Shown in pieces: positions 52,716-62,545 of a stretch of 63,588 nt of DNA. A model generated the notes under the pieces. That model did not search any database. It was not told the DNA's origin and saw only the letters and a program-made list of their open reading frames with translations. Both the position numbers and the translations under genes were made by a program. The stretch is from Candidatus Villigracilis saccharophilus. Its GTDB lineage: Bacteria > Chloroflexota > Anaerolineae > Anaerolineales > Villigracilaceae. Numbering within the stretch: position 1 is the stretch's first letter; each line of letters opens with the position of its first letter. Where the stretch lies: NCBI GenBank assembly GCA_016709305.1, contig JADJNA010000030.1:1-63588 (forward strand), written 5' to 3'.

Positions 52716-53126
52716 ATGCGTTTATATCAAAGTGAGGAAAATGACTGGCGGATCCGCGAATTTTTGTGATCTGTGATGCTGTCTAATGATCGCCGAGAAT
52801 TAAGCAGGCATGTTGCGCGTCGGGATTACTGGGTATGGTTTGCCAATCCTGATATCGAAAAAATAGCTCTCAAGAAAAATGTGTTTATATGGGAGACCGC
52901 GGCTGGGCAAATTGCAGCGGTGTTGAATCCTGAACAACGCGGCCATGCTTTTCCTCAGGTCCATCCCGATTTCCGTACACCCGAGCTTGACGGGGAAATG
53001 ATCGCAATCGCCGAAGAGCACCTGATCACAGCCGATAAAGATGGCCATCAGAAATTATGTTTCTGGATCGATTCGAAGGATAAATCTATTCCACCTGGAC
53101 CATTAAATTCAAAAAACAGATCATAG
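52716..53126 (+). pseudogene. GNAT acetyltransferase remnant, in-frame TGA and truncated
   Basis: From the ATG at 52716 the frame reads MRLYQSEENDWRIREFL, TGA (52767-52769), SVMLSNDRRELSRHVARRDYW and continues with VFIWETAAGQIAAVLNPEQR and MIAIAEEHL. This is the N-terminal half of the long, two-domain GNAT type. The TGA stands where homologs usually have Arg, so a CGA-to-TGA change is likely. After residue about 125 homology stops at FWIDSKDKS, where it meets a receiver-domain remnant from the other strand. Reinitiation at the GTG after the stop is possible, but the acetyl-CoA site is lost. Confidence 0.65.
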
Positions 53127-53239
53127 GGTTCGGATGCTAGCAAGCATTCGAGCGCCATGGCTGAGACCGAATCATCATCGATGATCAGGATTTTGGGTCT
53201 GGAATTATCGGTTCGAATTATTCCTTTTGGTTTGCTCAT
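53048..53239 (-). pseudogene. Truncated receiver-domain protein
   Basis: 63 codons. RPKILIIDDDSVSAMALECL is the start of a response-regulator receiver with its acidic pocket, but the phosphorylated Asp strand and everything after it is missing. The last 20 residues (DLSFESIQKHNF) do not belong to the fold. Its ATG overlaps the stop of the NarL-type regulator gene (ATGA), so it was the next gene of that operon before a deletion removed the rest. Confidence 0.6.
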
Positions 53240-53883
53240 GGCGAGACCAAGCCCTGTTGGATGGCAAACCGTACCAGGTCTGCCTGGGAGGTAAAGCGCA
53301 TTTTCGCCATAATATGAGCGCGATGCGATTCGACCGTGCGGACACTTAGGGTCAATTTTTCAGCGATGGTGGCATTTGAGTTGCCTTCGGCGATGTGTTG
53401 CAATACTTCACGTTCGCGGTTTGATAAAACAGCCAAAAGATCGGGTTTATCGAGATCAGCATTCAGAAGGATCTCAAGCACTTCGCTCGCGACGGAACTG
53501 CTCAAATACCGTTTGCCTTCCAGTGCATTTTGAATGGCTTGCAGGATCTCTGAAAAATCGGAATCCTTTAAAACATATCCCATGGCACCGCTTTGCAAAG
53601 CGCGCACAACATAAGTGGAATTGGCGTGCATGGATAGAAAGATCAACTTTGACTTATATCCTCTTTGTTGTGCGATCTTGGCTGCTTCAATTCCGTTCAG
53701 GTCAGGCATCATGACGTCCATTAAGGCGATATCAGGCGAAAGTTCCTCCATCAACTTTAGGGCTTCCAATCCATTACTTGCTTCTCCGATGACTTCGTAT
53801 CCCGGCTGTGCCTCCAGCAGGGAACGCATCCCCTGCCGCACCAATTTATGATCATCAGCAAGAATGATTTTTATCAGATTCAT
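53236..53883 (-). CDS. NarL/FixJ-family response regulator
   Basis: 215 residues. The receiver domain has ILADDHKLVRQGM, the phosphoacceptor Asp in DIALMDVMMPDLNG and Lys in YVLKDSDF. The C-terminal LuxR helix-turn-helix is LSNREREVLQHIAEG followed by NATIAEKLTLSVRTVESHRA. Its cognate kinase is probably the HisKA_3 kinase immediately upstream, three bases away. Targets unknown. Confidence 0.93.
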   Translation of the reverse strand: MNLIKIILADDHKLVRQGMRSLLEAQPGYEVIGEASNGLEALKLMEELSPDIALMDVMMPDLNGIEAAKIAQQRGYKSKLIFLSMHANSTYVVRALQSGAMGYVLKDSDFSEILQAIQNALEGKRYLSSSVASEVLEILLNADLDKPDLLAVLSNREREVLQHIAEGNSNATIAEKLTLSVRTVESHRAHIMAKMRFTSQADLVRFAIQQGLVSP

Positions 53884-53886
53884 AAT

Positions 53887-54971
53887 TTACTCCGTCGGTT
53901 CAAGATCGAATTCTGCAAGGACGAGTGTGCCTTTCCCAGGCGCTGATTGCAGCACAAATCGCCCGCCCGCGAGTTTTACGCGTTCTTTCATGCCCGATAA
54001 CCCGCTGGAGGCAAGGGTATCTTTTGATTGGATATCAAATCCCTTGCCGGCATCTGCAATGGAAATCAGCAATAGGTCCGGCTTTGTGATCAATATAACG
54101 ATGGCTTCGGATACCCCGGCGTGACGGGAAATGTTGGTGAGGGCTTCCTGAACGATTCGAAAAACCGTGGTTTCAATATTTTTATTAAAACGATACTCCG
54201 CCAGGGGATTGATATTGTGCTGGACGGCGATCCGGGTACGGTTGGTGAAGCGTTTAAAGAGGTCATCCAGCGCAGCTGGCAGTCCAAAATCATCCAACGC
54301 AGCTGGACGTAAGTTAAGTGATATTTCGCGCACGCGCTGTAATAATTCATTTGCGACCATCCGTGCTTCCACGAGAAGACCGGAGGCATCTTCATCCTGG
54401 CGTTCAAGGATAAGCTTTAACCCGGTTATGAGCTGCCCGATCTCATCGTGCAATTCCACAGCCACGTAGCGCCGTTCCTCTTCCTGTGCATCCAGGATCT
54501 GTTTTGAAAGGGTTTGCAATTGCTGGTTTGTTATGGAGAGTTCTGCGAGGGCGGATTGCAGTTTTTCACGCTCATTGAGAAGGTGACGGTATCGATCCAC
54601 CCGGCGCAAAGTGTTCAGACGGAATTCCAATTCGAGGCTGTCGAATGGTTTGGATAAAAGTCATCCGCCCCAACCATCAGGCTGTTTAGTTTTACGTCAC
54701 GGTCATCCAGGGCGGTGATCATAATGATCGGAACTTCACCAATGGCAGGGTCGGAACGGATCCGCTTGCAGACTTCATAGCCATTCATGCGCGGCATCAT
54801 CACGTCCAGCAGAATCACATCTGGATTGATTTGCTTTGCGATTTCTATTCCTTGCACACCATCTACCGCCATTTCAATCTGGTAATTGGGTTTTGCAAGC
54901 AGGCCCGCCAGGGCGTTGCGGGTTATGGCGTCATCGTCCACAATCAGGATTGTATATGGTTGTTCGCTCAT
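53887..54971 (-). CDS. Receiver - HisKA_3 histidine kinase, one frameshift
   Basis: Reconstructed at about 361 residues. A receiver domain (TILIVDDDAITRNA; DVILLDVMMPRMNG) is followed by a coiled stretch, a HisKA_3 dimerisation domain (EERRYVAVELHDEIGQLI with the phospho-His) and an HATPase (LTNISRHAG; GLSGMKERV). The frame breaks at about 54657 in GACTTTTATCC: one extra T restores DFLSKPFDSLELEF. Because the break is in a T run, a base-calling error is likely. It shares ATGA with the hybrid kinase gene and lies next to the NarL regulator, its likely partner. Confidence 0.8.
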
Positions 54972-57900
54972 GGCTTGTTTCCGATCAACTTTTGTATTGT
55001 AGCCATTAATTCTCTTAAACGTATCGGCTTGCTCATGTATTCATTGGCGCCGGCGTTCAGACAGTATTCACGGTCACCTGGCATTGCCAGGGCGGTGACA
55101 GCAACCACCGGGATGCTCGTGACCAACGGATCAGCATGGGAACGTACACGGCGTATCGTTTCCAGTCCGTCCATGCCCGGCATTTGGATGTCGACCAGCA
55201 GGATATCAGGATGGATTTCTTCGACCCTCTCGAGCAGCTCGTAACCGTTACGAACCTTGATCACATGATATTGATTTACTTCAAGAAATTCTGAGATGAC
55301 CTGCAAAACCAATTCGTGATCATCTGCAAGCATGATTAATGGCGGGTGTGAATTCTCAGAGGGCATTCCGGAACCAGATTCATAATGTGATGGGACGGGG
55401 GCTGGCACGGCGCGTTGATACGTCCAGGGTAATGTAACAATGAAACGGCTGCCCTGTCCTGTTACGCTTTCGACTGCAATGCTTCCGTTGTGCATTTCAG
55501 TAAGGCGCTGAACCAGAGATAATCCAAGTCCCGAGCCGGCGTATTCACGTGCGAGGCTGCTGTCGATTTGCACAAAAGGTTTAAAGAGCTTGTACAGATC
55601 ATCAGTTTTTATACCAATGCCTTTATCCCAAATGATTAAACGGATAACTTGCTCGGTTTCATCTGCTTGAACTTCCAATCCCAATTCTCCATTTGGCGGG
55701 GTGAATTTAACGGCATTGCTGAGCAGGTTTACAAGAATTTGTTTTAGACGGCGCACATCTGCGCCAATCATGACAGGGTCGACCGCAGGAGAGTAATGCA
55801 GATTCTGTTTCTTATGCTGGGCCATTCCCTTTACCATTTGCAGGCTCGCCTGACACACATCCTCGAGTATGCAGGGAGCAAAGTGCAGTTCCAGCCTACC
55901 CGCCTCGATCTTGGAAAGGTCAAGTATATCGTTGATCAGCTCAAGCAAATGACGGGCCGCTTTCCTCGATCATGGATAAAGTATTTTTCTGCCGATCGTT
56001 CAATGGTCCATACGTGTTCAACAGCATCGCTTCAGAAAGACCTAGAATGCCTGTGAGAGGAGTGCGTAATTCATGGCTCACACTCGCAAGGAACTCATCC
56101 CGTGACCGTAAAGCCCGTGCTAGGTCAGCGTTGACTCGGCTGAGATCGGCAGTGCGTTTTTCCACTCGCGTTTCCAATTCGCTGGTATGTTGACGGATCG
56201 ATTCCTCGGCTTGTTTACGCTCGGTGATGTCGGTATGGGTTCCCAGCATTCTGAGGGCGCTTCCTTCCTTATTCCACTCCACTACCTTACCGAGGGAGAG
56301 GATCCACTTCCAGTTTCCAGACTTTGTCTTTTGACGAAATTCAACCCGATATTCTGGCAAGAGACCACTGACATAGTTCGAATATGCCTTTGATGCGATC
56401 TCGCGATCTTCAGGATGCAGACGTTCGATCCATGCAGTATTTGTTTCCACAAAGGTTTTCGGATCATAACCAAGCATTTGTGCGTATTCATCATTAACGA
56501 TTGTCTCCCCGGTTTGAATATTGAGATCGTACAAACCCTGGTTCGCTGCGTGCAGCGACAATCGTAGTCTTTCTTCGCTTTGGCGAAGCGCTTCTTCCAC
56601 CTTCTTTCGTTCAGTGATATCCCATTTGACGGCAATGAAGTGAGCAATTTCGCCGGCCTCGTTCCTTACGGGCGTGATCGTCATTTCCTCGTCGTAAAGC
56701 GTGCCGTCTTTTCGGCGATTGACCAGTTCACCATGCCATACTTTTCCAGCCAATATGGTGTTCCATAAGTTCTTATAAAACGCTTGATCCTGCCTGCCTG
56801 ATTTGACCAATTCACGCGGATTGTTCCCAAAAGCTTCTTCGGGAAATCGGTACCCTGTCAGCGTAGTAAAAGCCGGATTCGCCCATTGAATGGTTCCGTC
56901 AACCTTGGTAATGACGATGGCATTTGCCGATGCCTCCAGCATGGCGCTCTGTAAATACAGCTTTTCTTCCACTTGTTTGCGTTCGGTAATCTCTTGTGAG
57001 ATCACTTGTATCCCAACCAAAGCGTGTTGTTCGTCAAAAACCGGCTGGTAGGTGGAATGAAACCACTTTTTTCCTGAAGGCAGGTTAAATTCAGTGTCAA
57101 AGGACTCCGTCACTCCTGAGGCCAGGACACGCTGCATGCGTTCGGTCACGGTCGGCCCGCGTTCGGGCCCAAATATCTCCAGAGCTGTTTTTCCCAATGC
57201 TTCATTGGCTTTTATCCCCAGGCTTTTTCTAGACAGGCTGTTTTGTAAAATAAGCCGGTATTCCCTATTAAAAATTGCATTCGTGGTACCTGAATTTTCA
57301 AAAACTAATTGATATCTGTTTTGACTTTCCTGTAATGCATCTTCGGCTTGTTTGCGTGCGGTAATATCTGTGACGCTGGTTATAAAATAAAGTGGGATAT
57401 TTTGTTCATCTCGTACCAGGGTGGTGTTTACAAATGTCCAGACAATCGTGGAATTCCAATGCAGGTATCGCTTCTCAAATTGACATGTATCTTTTTCCCC
57501 GCTAGAAGGCTGCGAACGCTTTCGGCGCTGATGGAAATATCGTCTGGGTGGGTAATATCCTGAAAATTGACTTCTTGTAATGCATCCATCCTATAGCCGA
57601 GCATATCAGCCATTGCAGCGTTTACTTTTAACAGACGGCCATCCAGGGCAGTTAGAACATACCCGGTGGCTGTCTTTTCGAAGATCGATCTGAAGCTGGC
57701 TTCACTTTTTTGCAGAATTTCTTCGTTGCGCTTACGTTCGGTTATTTCCTGGACAGTACCGCTCAATAAACGTGGCGCCCCCGTTTCATCAAATACTATC
57801 TCACCGGCTTCACCCCAGACAACATGAACAGAGCCGTCGTTCCATATGATGCGATATTCCAGCGGCACGGGCTTGCCTTGTGTGATCACTGAAAGGTTGC

Positions 57901-58513
57901 TTTGTTCCACTGCAGCGCGATCTTCCGGGTGAATCGCCTGCGCGATCACTTCAGCAAGATCTCCTGAGAATGTTTCTTTTTCCAGGCCAAATATATTGTA
58001 CATCTCATCCGACCAGTCAAGGTGATTGGTCTTGATATTCCATGTCCAACTGCCCATGTGGGCGAAGTGCTGCGCCTTGCGTAATTTGCTTTCCGAGTCG
58101 AGTAATTTTTCCTCGGCTTTTTTTTGTTCAATTTGCATTTTCTTCTCAGAAAGCGCGTGAATTACAGCTGTCCCCAGACGTTTTAGGTTTCCCTTGATGA
58201 TGTAGTTAACCGCCCCCGCTTTCATACACTCTACAGCAATATCTTCATTTTTCGATTCGGTGTAGATTATCAGGGGAGTCAGCGGCGCAATTTCCTGTAA
58301 CAGTTCCAGTGCCCGCATGCCGCTAAAATGCGGCAGCCAATAATCGGAAAGCACCAGATCCGGCTCGTATTTTTTGACAGCTTCCAGAAATTCCAACTCG
58401 GTCTCCACACGCCGGAATTCACAAGCCGCAAGCTCTTTGGCGATCTCTTTCATTGCCAGGTCTGCATCAGAAAGCTGGTTCTCAATAAATAAGATCCGAA
58501 TTATTTTACCCAT
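54968..58513 (-). CDS. Hybrid histidine kinase REC-PAS(x5)-HisKA-HATPase-REC, two frameshifts
   Basis: About 1,180 residues if two one-base indels are corrected. Order: receiver (ILFIENQLSDADLAM; LVLSDYWLPHFSG), about five PAS/PAC units ending in ITERK-type helices, HisKA (ASVSHELRTPLTGILG), HATPase (NLLSNAVKFT; GSGLGLSLV) and a C-terminal receiver (DILLVDIQMPGMDG). Indels: a missing G in GCGGGGAAAA near 57495, and an extra C in GGCCCGTCAT near 55949. They compensate in length, and each lies in a homopolymer. Start at 58513 gives MGKIIRILF; a TTG 36 bases upstream is in frame. It probably senses redox or small molecules through its PAS units. Confidence 0.8.
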
Positions 58514-58718
58514 GAGCACATTCCTTCCAACTCGACTTATCCAAGCCAACTAACGTCGGTTTTTTTACGTAATAAAATCATAATAGCGGAATTGTCGCTA
58601 TCCTGCCATCCGTATTAGTACTTAATTCCAATAATCCAGAAACTGAGTCTATGGGTTGCACAGGCTTCCTTTCAAATATTAAGTAGTTTTACGTGCGGTT
58701 TTTACGTACTTAAACGAA

Positions 58719-58871
58719 TTGAGTATCTCCCCGGTCAACTCGGTGAACTCGGTCTTCCTGAAAGGCATCGTCCGTTTGGAGAACCGTCTGATCATTTTGC
58801 TTGAACTTGGCAAGGTGCTTGACCTGAATGATCAACAAGTTCTTGAAGCTCTTGCTGCGCAAAAAGTATAG
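58719..58871 (+). pseudogene. cheW C-terminal remnant
   Basis: The frame ending in TAG at 58869 encodes VNSVFLKGIVRLENRLIILL and ELGKVLDLNDQQV, the end of a CheW coupling protein. The first two thirds are absent: upstream is AT-rich, stop-containing sequence up to the kinase start. It lies 40 bases before a chemoreceptor gene, as in intact chemotaxis operons. The 5' limit given is approximate. The 205 bases between 58514 and this remnant hold nothing else I recognise. Confidence 0.6.
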
Positions 58872-58910
58872 ATCTGTCAAATCCAGGAATATAAAGTAAG
58901 GAGAAAAGCT

Positions 58911-60930
58911 ATGAATTTCCTAAATAATCTAAAGACCGGCGTTAAATTGATCGGCAGTTTTTTGATCATCGCCGTGATCACGGCGGTCGTCGGCGTGTTG
59001 GGCATTTACTACATCAATCAGATCGATGCCGCCGATACCCGTCTCTATCAGAACCAGACCGTGCCGCTCGGACAGATCGCGGATGCCGCTGTCGCTTTCC
59101 AACGTACGCGCGTCAACTTGCGCGATATGATCCTTGCAAAAGACACCGCGGAAGCGCAAGGGTATGCCGATACGATCAAGACACTTGACGCGCAGATCGT
59201 CACCTTGTCGGCTGATTATGAAAAATTGATCGTAGCGCCTGAAATGCGAGCGTTATTTGACACTTACACTAAGGATTACGCGGATTTTGAAGGCTTCCGT
59301 GATCAGATTATGTCGCTGGCATTGGCAGGCAAACAGGACGAAGCGCTGACCTCTCTGCGCGGGGACGCCTTCGCGAGCGCCAAAGCCGTGGAAACAAGCC
59401 TCGATGCCATGCAGGTCATGAAGACCGAGCAAGCCGGGGCACTGGCGGCTGAAAATACCGCCACCGCCGATCAGGCCACCACTACAATGATCATTATCGT
59501 GGTAGTTGCCGCGCTGCTGGGTATCGGCTTTGGCATGATCATTGCCAATAGTATCGCCAACCCGCTGGCATTCCTGACCAGATTGGCGAAAGCCCTCTCG
59601 GTCGGCGACATGGTGCGTGATGAGTGAGGCCGAGAAGGACACGGTCCGCAAACGCAAGGATGAGATCGGCGACATCAGCAACGCCTTGGATGCACTGATC
59701 AACTATATGCAGGGCGCTGGGCGTGGCTGCAACAGCTATTGCTGAAAACAATCTGACCACCTACCGTCACACCCAAATCACCCAAAGATGAACTCGGCAA
59801 CTCCTTCGCCAAGATGATCGCCGGTCTGCGCGATGCCGTCAGCCAGATCGCCGAAAACGCAAACGCGGTCACAATCGCCGCCTCCCAACTGACCACCGCA
59901 GCCGAACAATCCGGCGAAGCCACCAGCCAGATCGCCACCACCATTCAACAGGTCGCGCTCGGCACCGCCCAGCAGACCGAAGGCGTCACCAAGACCTCCG
60001 CCTCCGTCGAGCAGATGGGTCGCGCCATTGACGGCGTCGCCAAGGGCGCTCAGGAACAAGCCAAAGCCATCTCCCAGGCTTCGCAGATCACCTCCCGCAT
60101 CAACGCCGCCATCGAACAGGTCGCTGCCAACGCGCAGGCTGTCACCCGTGACCCGCCCAGGCCGCCACCTACTCCCGCGATGGTGCCAAGACCGTCAAGG
60201 AAACCATCAACGGCATGGAAGCCATCCGCTCCAAGGTCGGTCTCTCCGCCACCAAGGTCGAAGAGATGGGCACTTGCTCCGAGGAGATCGGTGCCATCGT
60301 CGAGACCATCGAAGACATTGCCTCTCAAACCAACCTGCTCGCGCTCAACGCCGCCATCGAAGCCGCCCGCGCAGGCCGAACAGGGGCAGCGGTTTCGCGG
60401 TCGTGGCCGATGAAGTCCGCAAGCTGGCCGAACGCTCCAGCCTGCGCCACCAAAGAGATCGCCGCCCTCATCAGGGCATCCAGAAGACCGTCAGTGAAGC
60501 CGTGACCGCCATGCAAGCCTCCGCTCAGGAAGTCGAGCTGGTGACTCGCGCGCTCATTCGGCTGGCGAGGTGTCGATAACATCCTCGGCGCGGCGAATCC
60601 GTTTACAAGCAGGCCGAAGAGGCGGGCAACACCGCCGCCAAAGGTCGGTGCTGCCGCCGCTGAACTGGTCGAAGCGGTCGACGCGGTCTCAGCTGTGATC
60701 GAAGAGAACACCGCCGCCACCGAAGAGATGGCCGCCAATTCTCCGAGTTGACCCAGGCCATCGAGAACATTGCCAGTGTCAGTGAAGAGAACAGCGCATC
60801 TGTCGAGGAAGTCTCCGCTTCCACCGAGGAAGTTTCCGCCCAGGTCGAGGAAGTTTCCGCCTCCGCCACTTCCCTGATGGAGATGGCTCAGAAGTTACAG
60901 CAGGTGGTGGCAAAGTTTAAACTTAAATAA
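58911..60930 (+). pseudogene. Methyl-accepting chemotaxis protein, many frameshifts
   Basis: The first 230 codons are intact: short cytoplasmic start, helix FLIIAVITAVVGVLGIYYI, four-helix-bundle sensor (about 35-190) with LYQNQTVPLGQIADAAVAFQ, second helix IIIVVVAALLGIGFGMIIA, and the beginning of HAMP. After 59620 the frame changes at least seven times, but the signalling domain is clear: EIGAIVETIEDIASQTNLLA, ALNAAIEAARAG, VADEVRKLAER-like and a final Glu/Val/Ser-rich coiled end. AAGGAG precedes the ATG. Either the gene is dead or the sequence here is poor. Confidence 0.8.
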
Positions 60931-60950
60931 TCTATACGGCATACAGATTC

Positions 60951-60998
60951 GGCGATGTATTGGATGTGCCAACATTCAATACATCGCTAATTTTTATT
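60951..60998 (+). terminator. Terminator after the chemoreceptor gene
   Basis: Stem GCGATGTATTG / CAATACATCGC (60952-60962 with 60977-60987), extended by ATG/CAT inside, followed by TAATTTTTATT. Confidence 0.9.
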
Positions 60999-61066
60999 CT
61001 ATAAATACTGGTCAAACCTGGAGAATGAGATGAAATATAACCAGTGAGTATCGGTGTTTTTTTTAA

Positions 61067-61486
61067 CTACTCATCTGGAGCGCGATATGAAATCAAAAAA
61101 AACTTTCCGTTAAAAGTGGAATAAAAATCATTCATAATTGACGAATGGTCGTCCATTATTAGCCCCAAAAACAATTCCAAAATCCACAATACCGTCATCC
61201 CAACTAAAATGGTGAGCAAGACATTGCGTGTTTTCCCTGCCACCACCGCACCGACCAGACCAGCCATCAAGCGGAAATCTGTACTCTGAAAGGTCAAGAT
61301 GCCCGGCTAGTGAGTAAGGGCTGGGAAGACCAATGCCGCGAGTGCGGCCGCAGGCACAAAGCGCAAGGCATGGCGCAGCCGATCTGGCATTGCAATTTTC
61401 CCGAATAGGTAAATAAATAGGAAGCGGAGCAGGAACGTGCCTGATCCAATGGTAATAAAAAGTAGCCAAATCTGTGTTTTGCTCAC
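61067..61486 (-). pseudogene. azlD: AzlD-type branched-chain amino-acid permease subunit with in-frame TAG
   Basis: From the GTG at 61486, which overlaps the azlC stop (GTGA), the frame encodes VSKTQIWLLFITIGSGTFLL, RFVPAAALAALVFPALTH, then TAG (61309-61307), then ILTFQSTDFRLMAGLVGAVV and TRNVLLTILVGM. Four hydrophobic helices and length fit AzlD, except for about 30 extra C-terminal residues. AzlCD exports leucine, valine and related compounds. Only the single stop interrupts it, so a substitution error or a real nonsense mutation are both possible. Confidence 0.7.
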
Positions 61487-62157
61487 GATGCGGTCTCTCG
61501 ATTTTCCACTAAATAACCAGCGGCAATGCCAAGAAAGGTAGCCAGCACCAAGCCGATGTTATATGGTAATCCCTTGGCGAGTACCGCCATGATCCCTCCA
61601 GTGAGCGCGGCAACCACCGTCGGGCGGTCGCGCAATGAGCGAACATCAATGCCATAAAACTGAGCGGAAAGGCAAAGTCGAAACCCCAACTGGCTGGCAC
61701 AAGCGCGCCTAATAGCGACCCAATAACGGCGCCGGATCTGCCAGGCAACCCAGACGGTCAGTGCCGAACCCAAATCTCAACCAGAGATGACTGACCGTCT
61801 CGTTTGTCACGAAATGGGTCAAACCTTAATTCCGAATGCCTGATCTGAGAGCATAAATGCCAGCAAAGCCTTTGCCATAGTGAAAGCTTTGCAAATAAGG
61901 GGCCAGGGTTGCGCTGTACATGGTAAAACGCAAGTTGATCACCCATGCTGTCAATACCATAATGAGCCAGGAAATTGCCGCTACTCATCAATTGGAACAC
62001 CACAAGCTGCGACGCTCCAGCAAATACCAGCACTGACATTCCCAGGTTTCAAAAGTTAATCGACGGCCACTCCTGAGATCATGGCAAACGGAACCACTCC
62101 GATCAGGATGGGCAGCGCGCCTCGTGCGCCGGCAAGAAAATCCTTGTTTATTCGCAT
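61483..62157 (-). pseudogene. azlC: AzlC-type permease, fragmented
   Basis: From the ATG at 62157 the first 33 codons (FLAGARGALPILIGVVPFAM) are AzlC-like, then the frame stops at TAA and continues in another with SVLVFAGASQLVVFQLMSSG. A third stretch, PTVVAALTGGIMAVLAKGLP, is the AzlC C-terminus, ending ENRETAS. At least three frame changes. Order and overlap with azlD match intact azlCD operons. Gene symbol by family resemblance. Confidence 0.7.
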
Positions 62158-62545
62158 TGTTTCTTTTGTCCAAACTCCTATGTAGTTTTAAGGAGTTTAC
62201 CATCACTCACAATTCTGCTTTTTACTCAGCAAAGGATAGAGATAGAATAAAGGAGAGCTAAAAGATAAATAAACTAGCATTTCAACTTACCGGGATAGGA
62301 CTATACTTGTTTGTGGAGTCTATTTTTGAAGCACAAAGCTCGCAAGTGCAAAAGCCCCATACAGATTTAAAGAACTGCGGCTCTATATAGCAAATATAAA
62401 TTTTGCCAATGACACATAAAATTGCGGAGCTGCGATTGGCGTGTTTATGATATGTGAAAACTGGCGCGGGATGATCTCCGCGATTTTTAAATTCATCCCA
62501 TTCGGCCTGTGGCTAACGCTCTATCAGGACAATCTGCTTGTTGTC
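62158..62545. other. 388-base region without recognised gene
   Basis: Near 62175-62200 an AAACTCCT / AGGAGTTT inverted repeat lies in the presumed azlC leader. A 42-codon plus-strand frame at about 62441-62569 (FKFIPFGLWLTLYQ) is not recognised and lacks a ribosome-binding site. Nothing else is evident. Confidence 0.4.

Noticed and set aside
52767..52769. In-frame TGA in the GNAT remnant as a selenocysteine codon, given selB in the window
   Set aside because: The position is Arg in typical homologs, the gene is truncated, and I see no SECIS-like hairpin directly after the codon.
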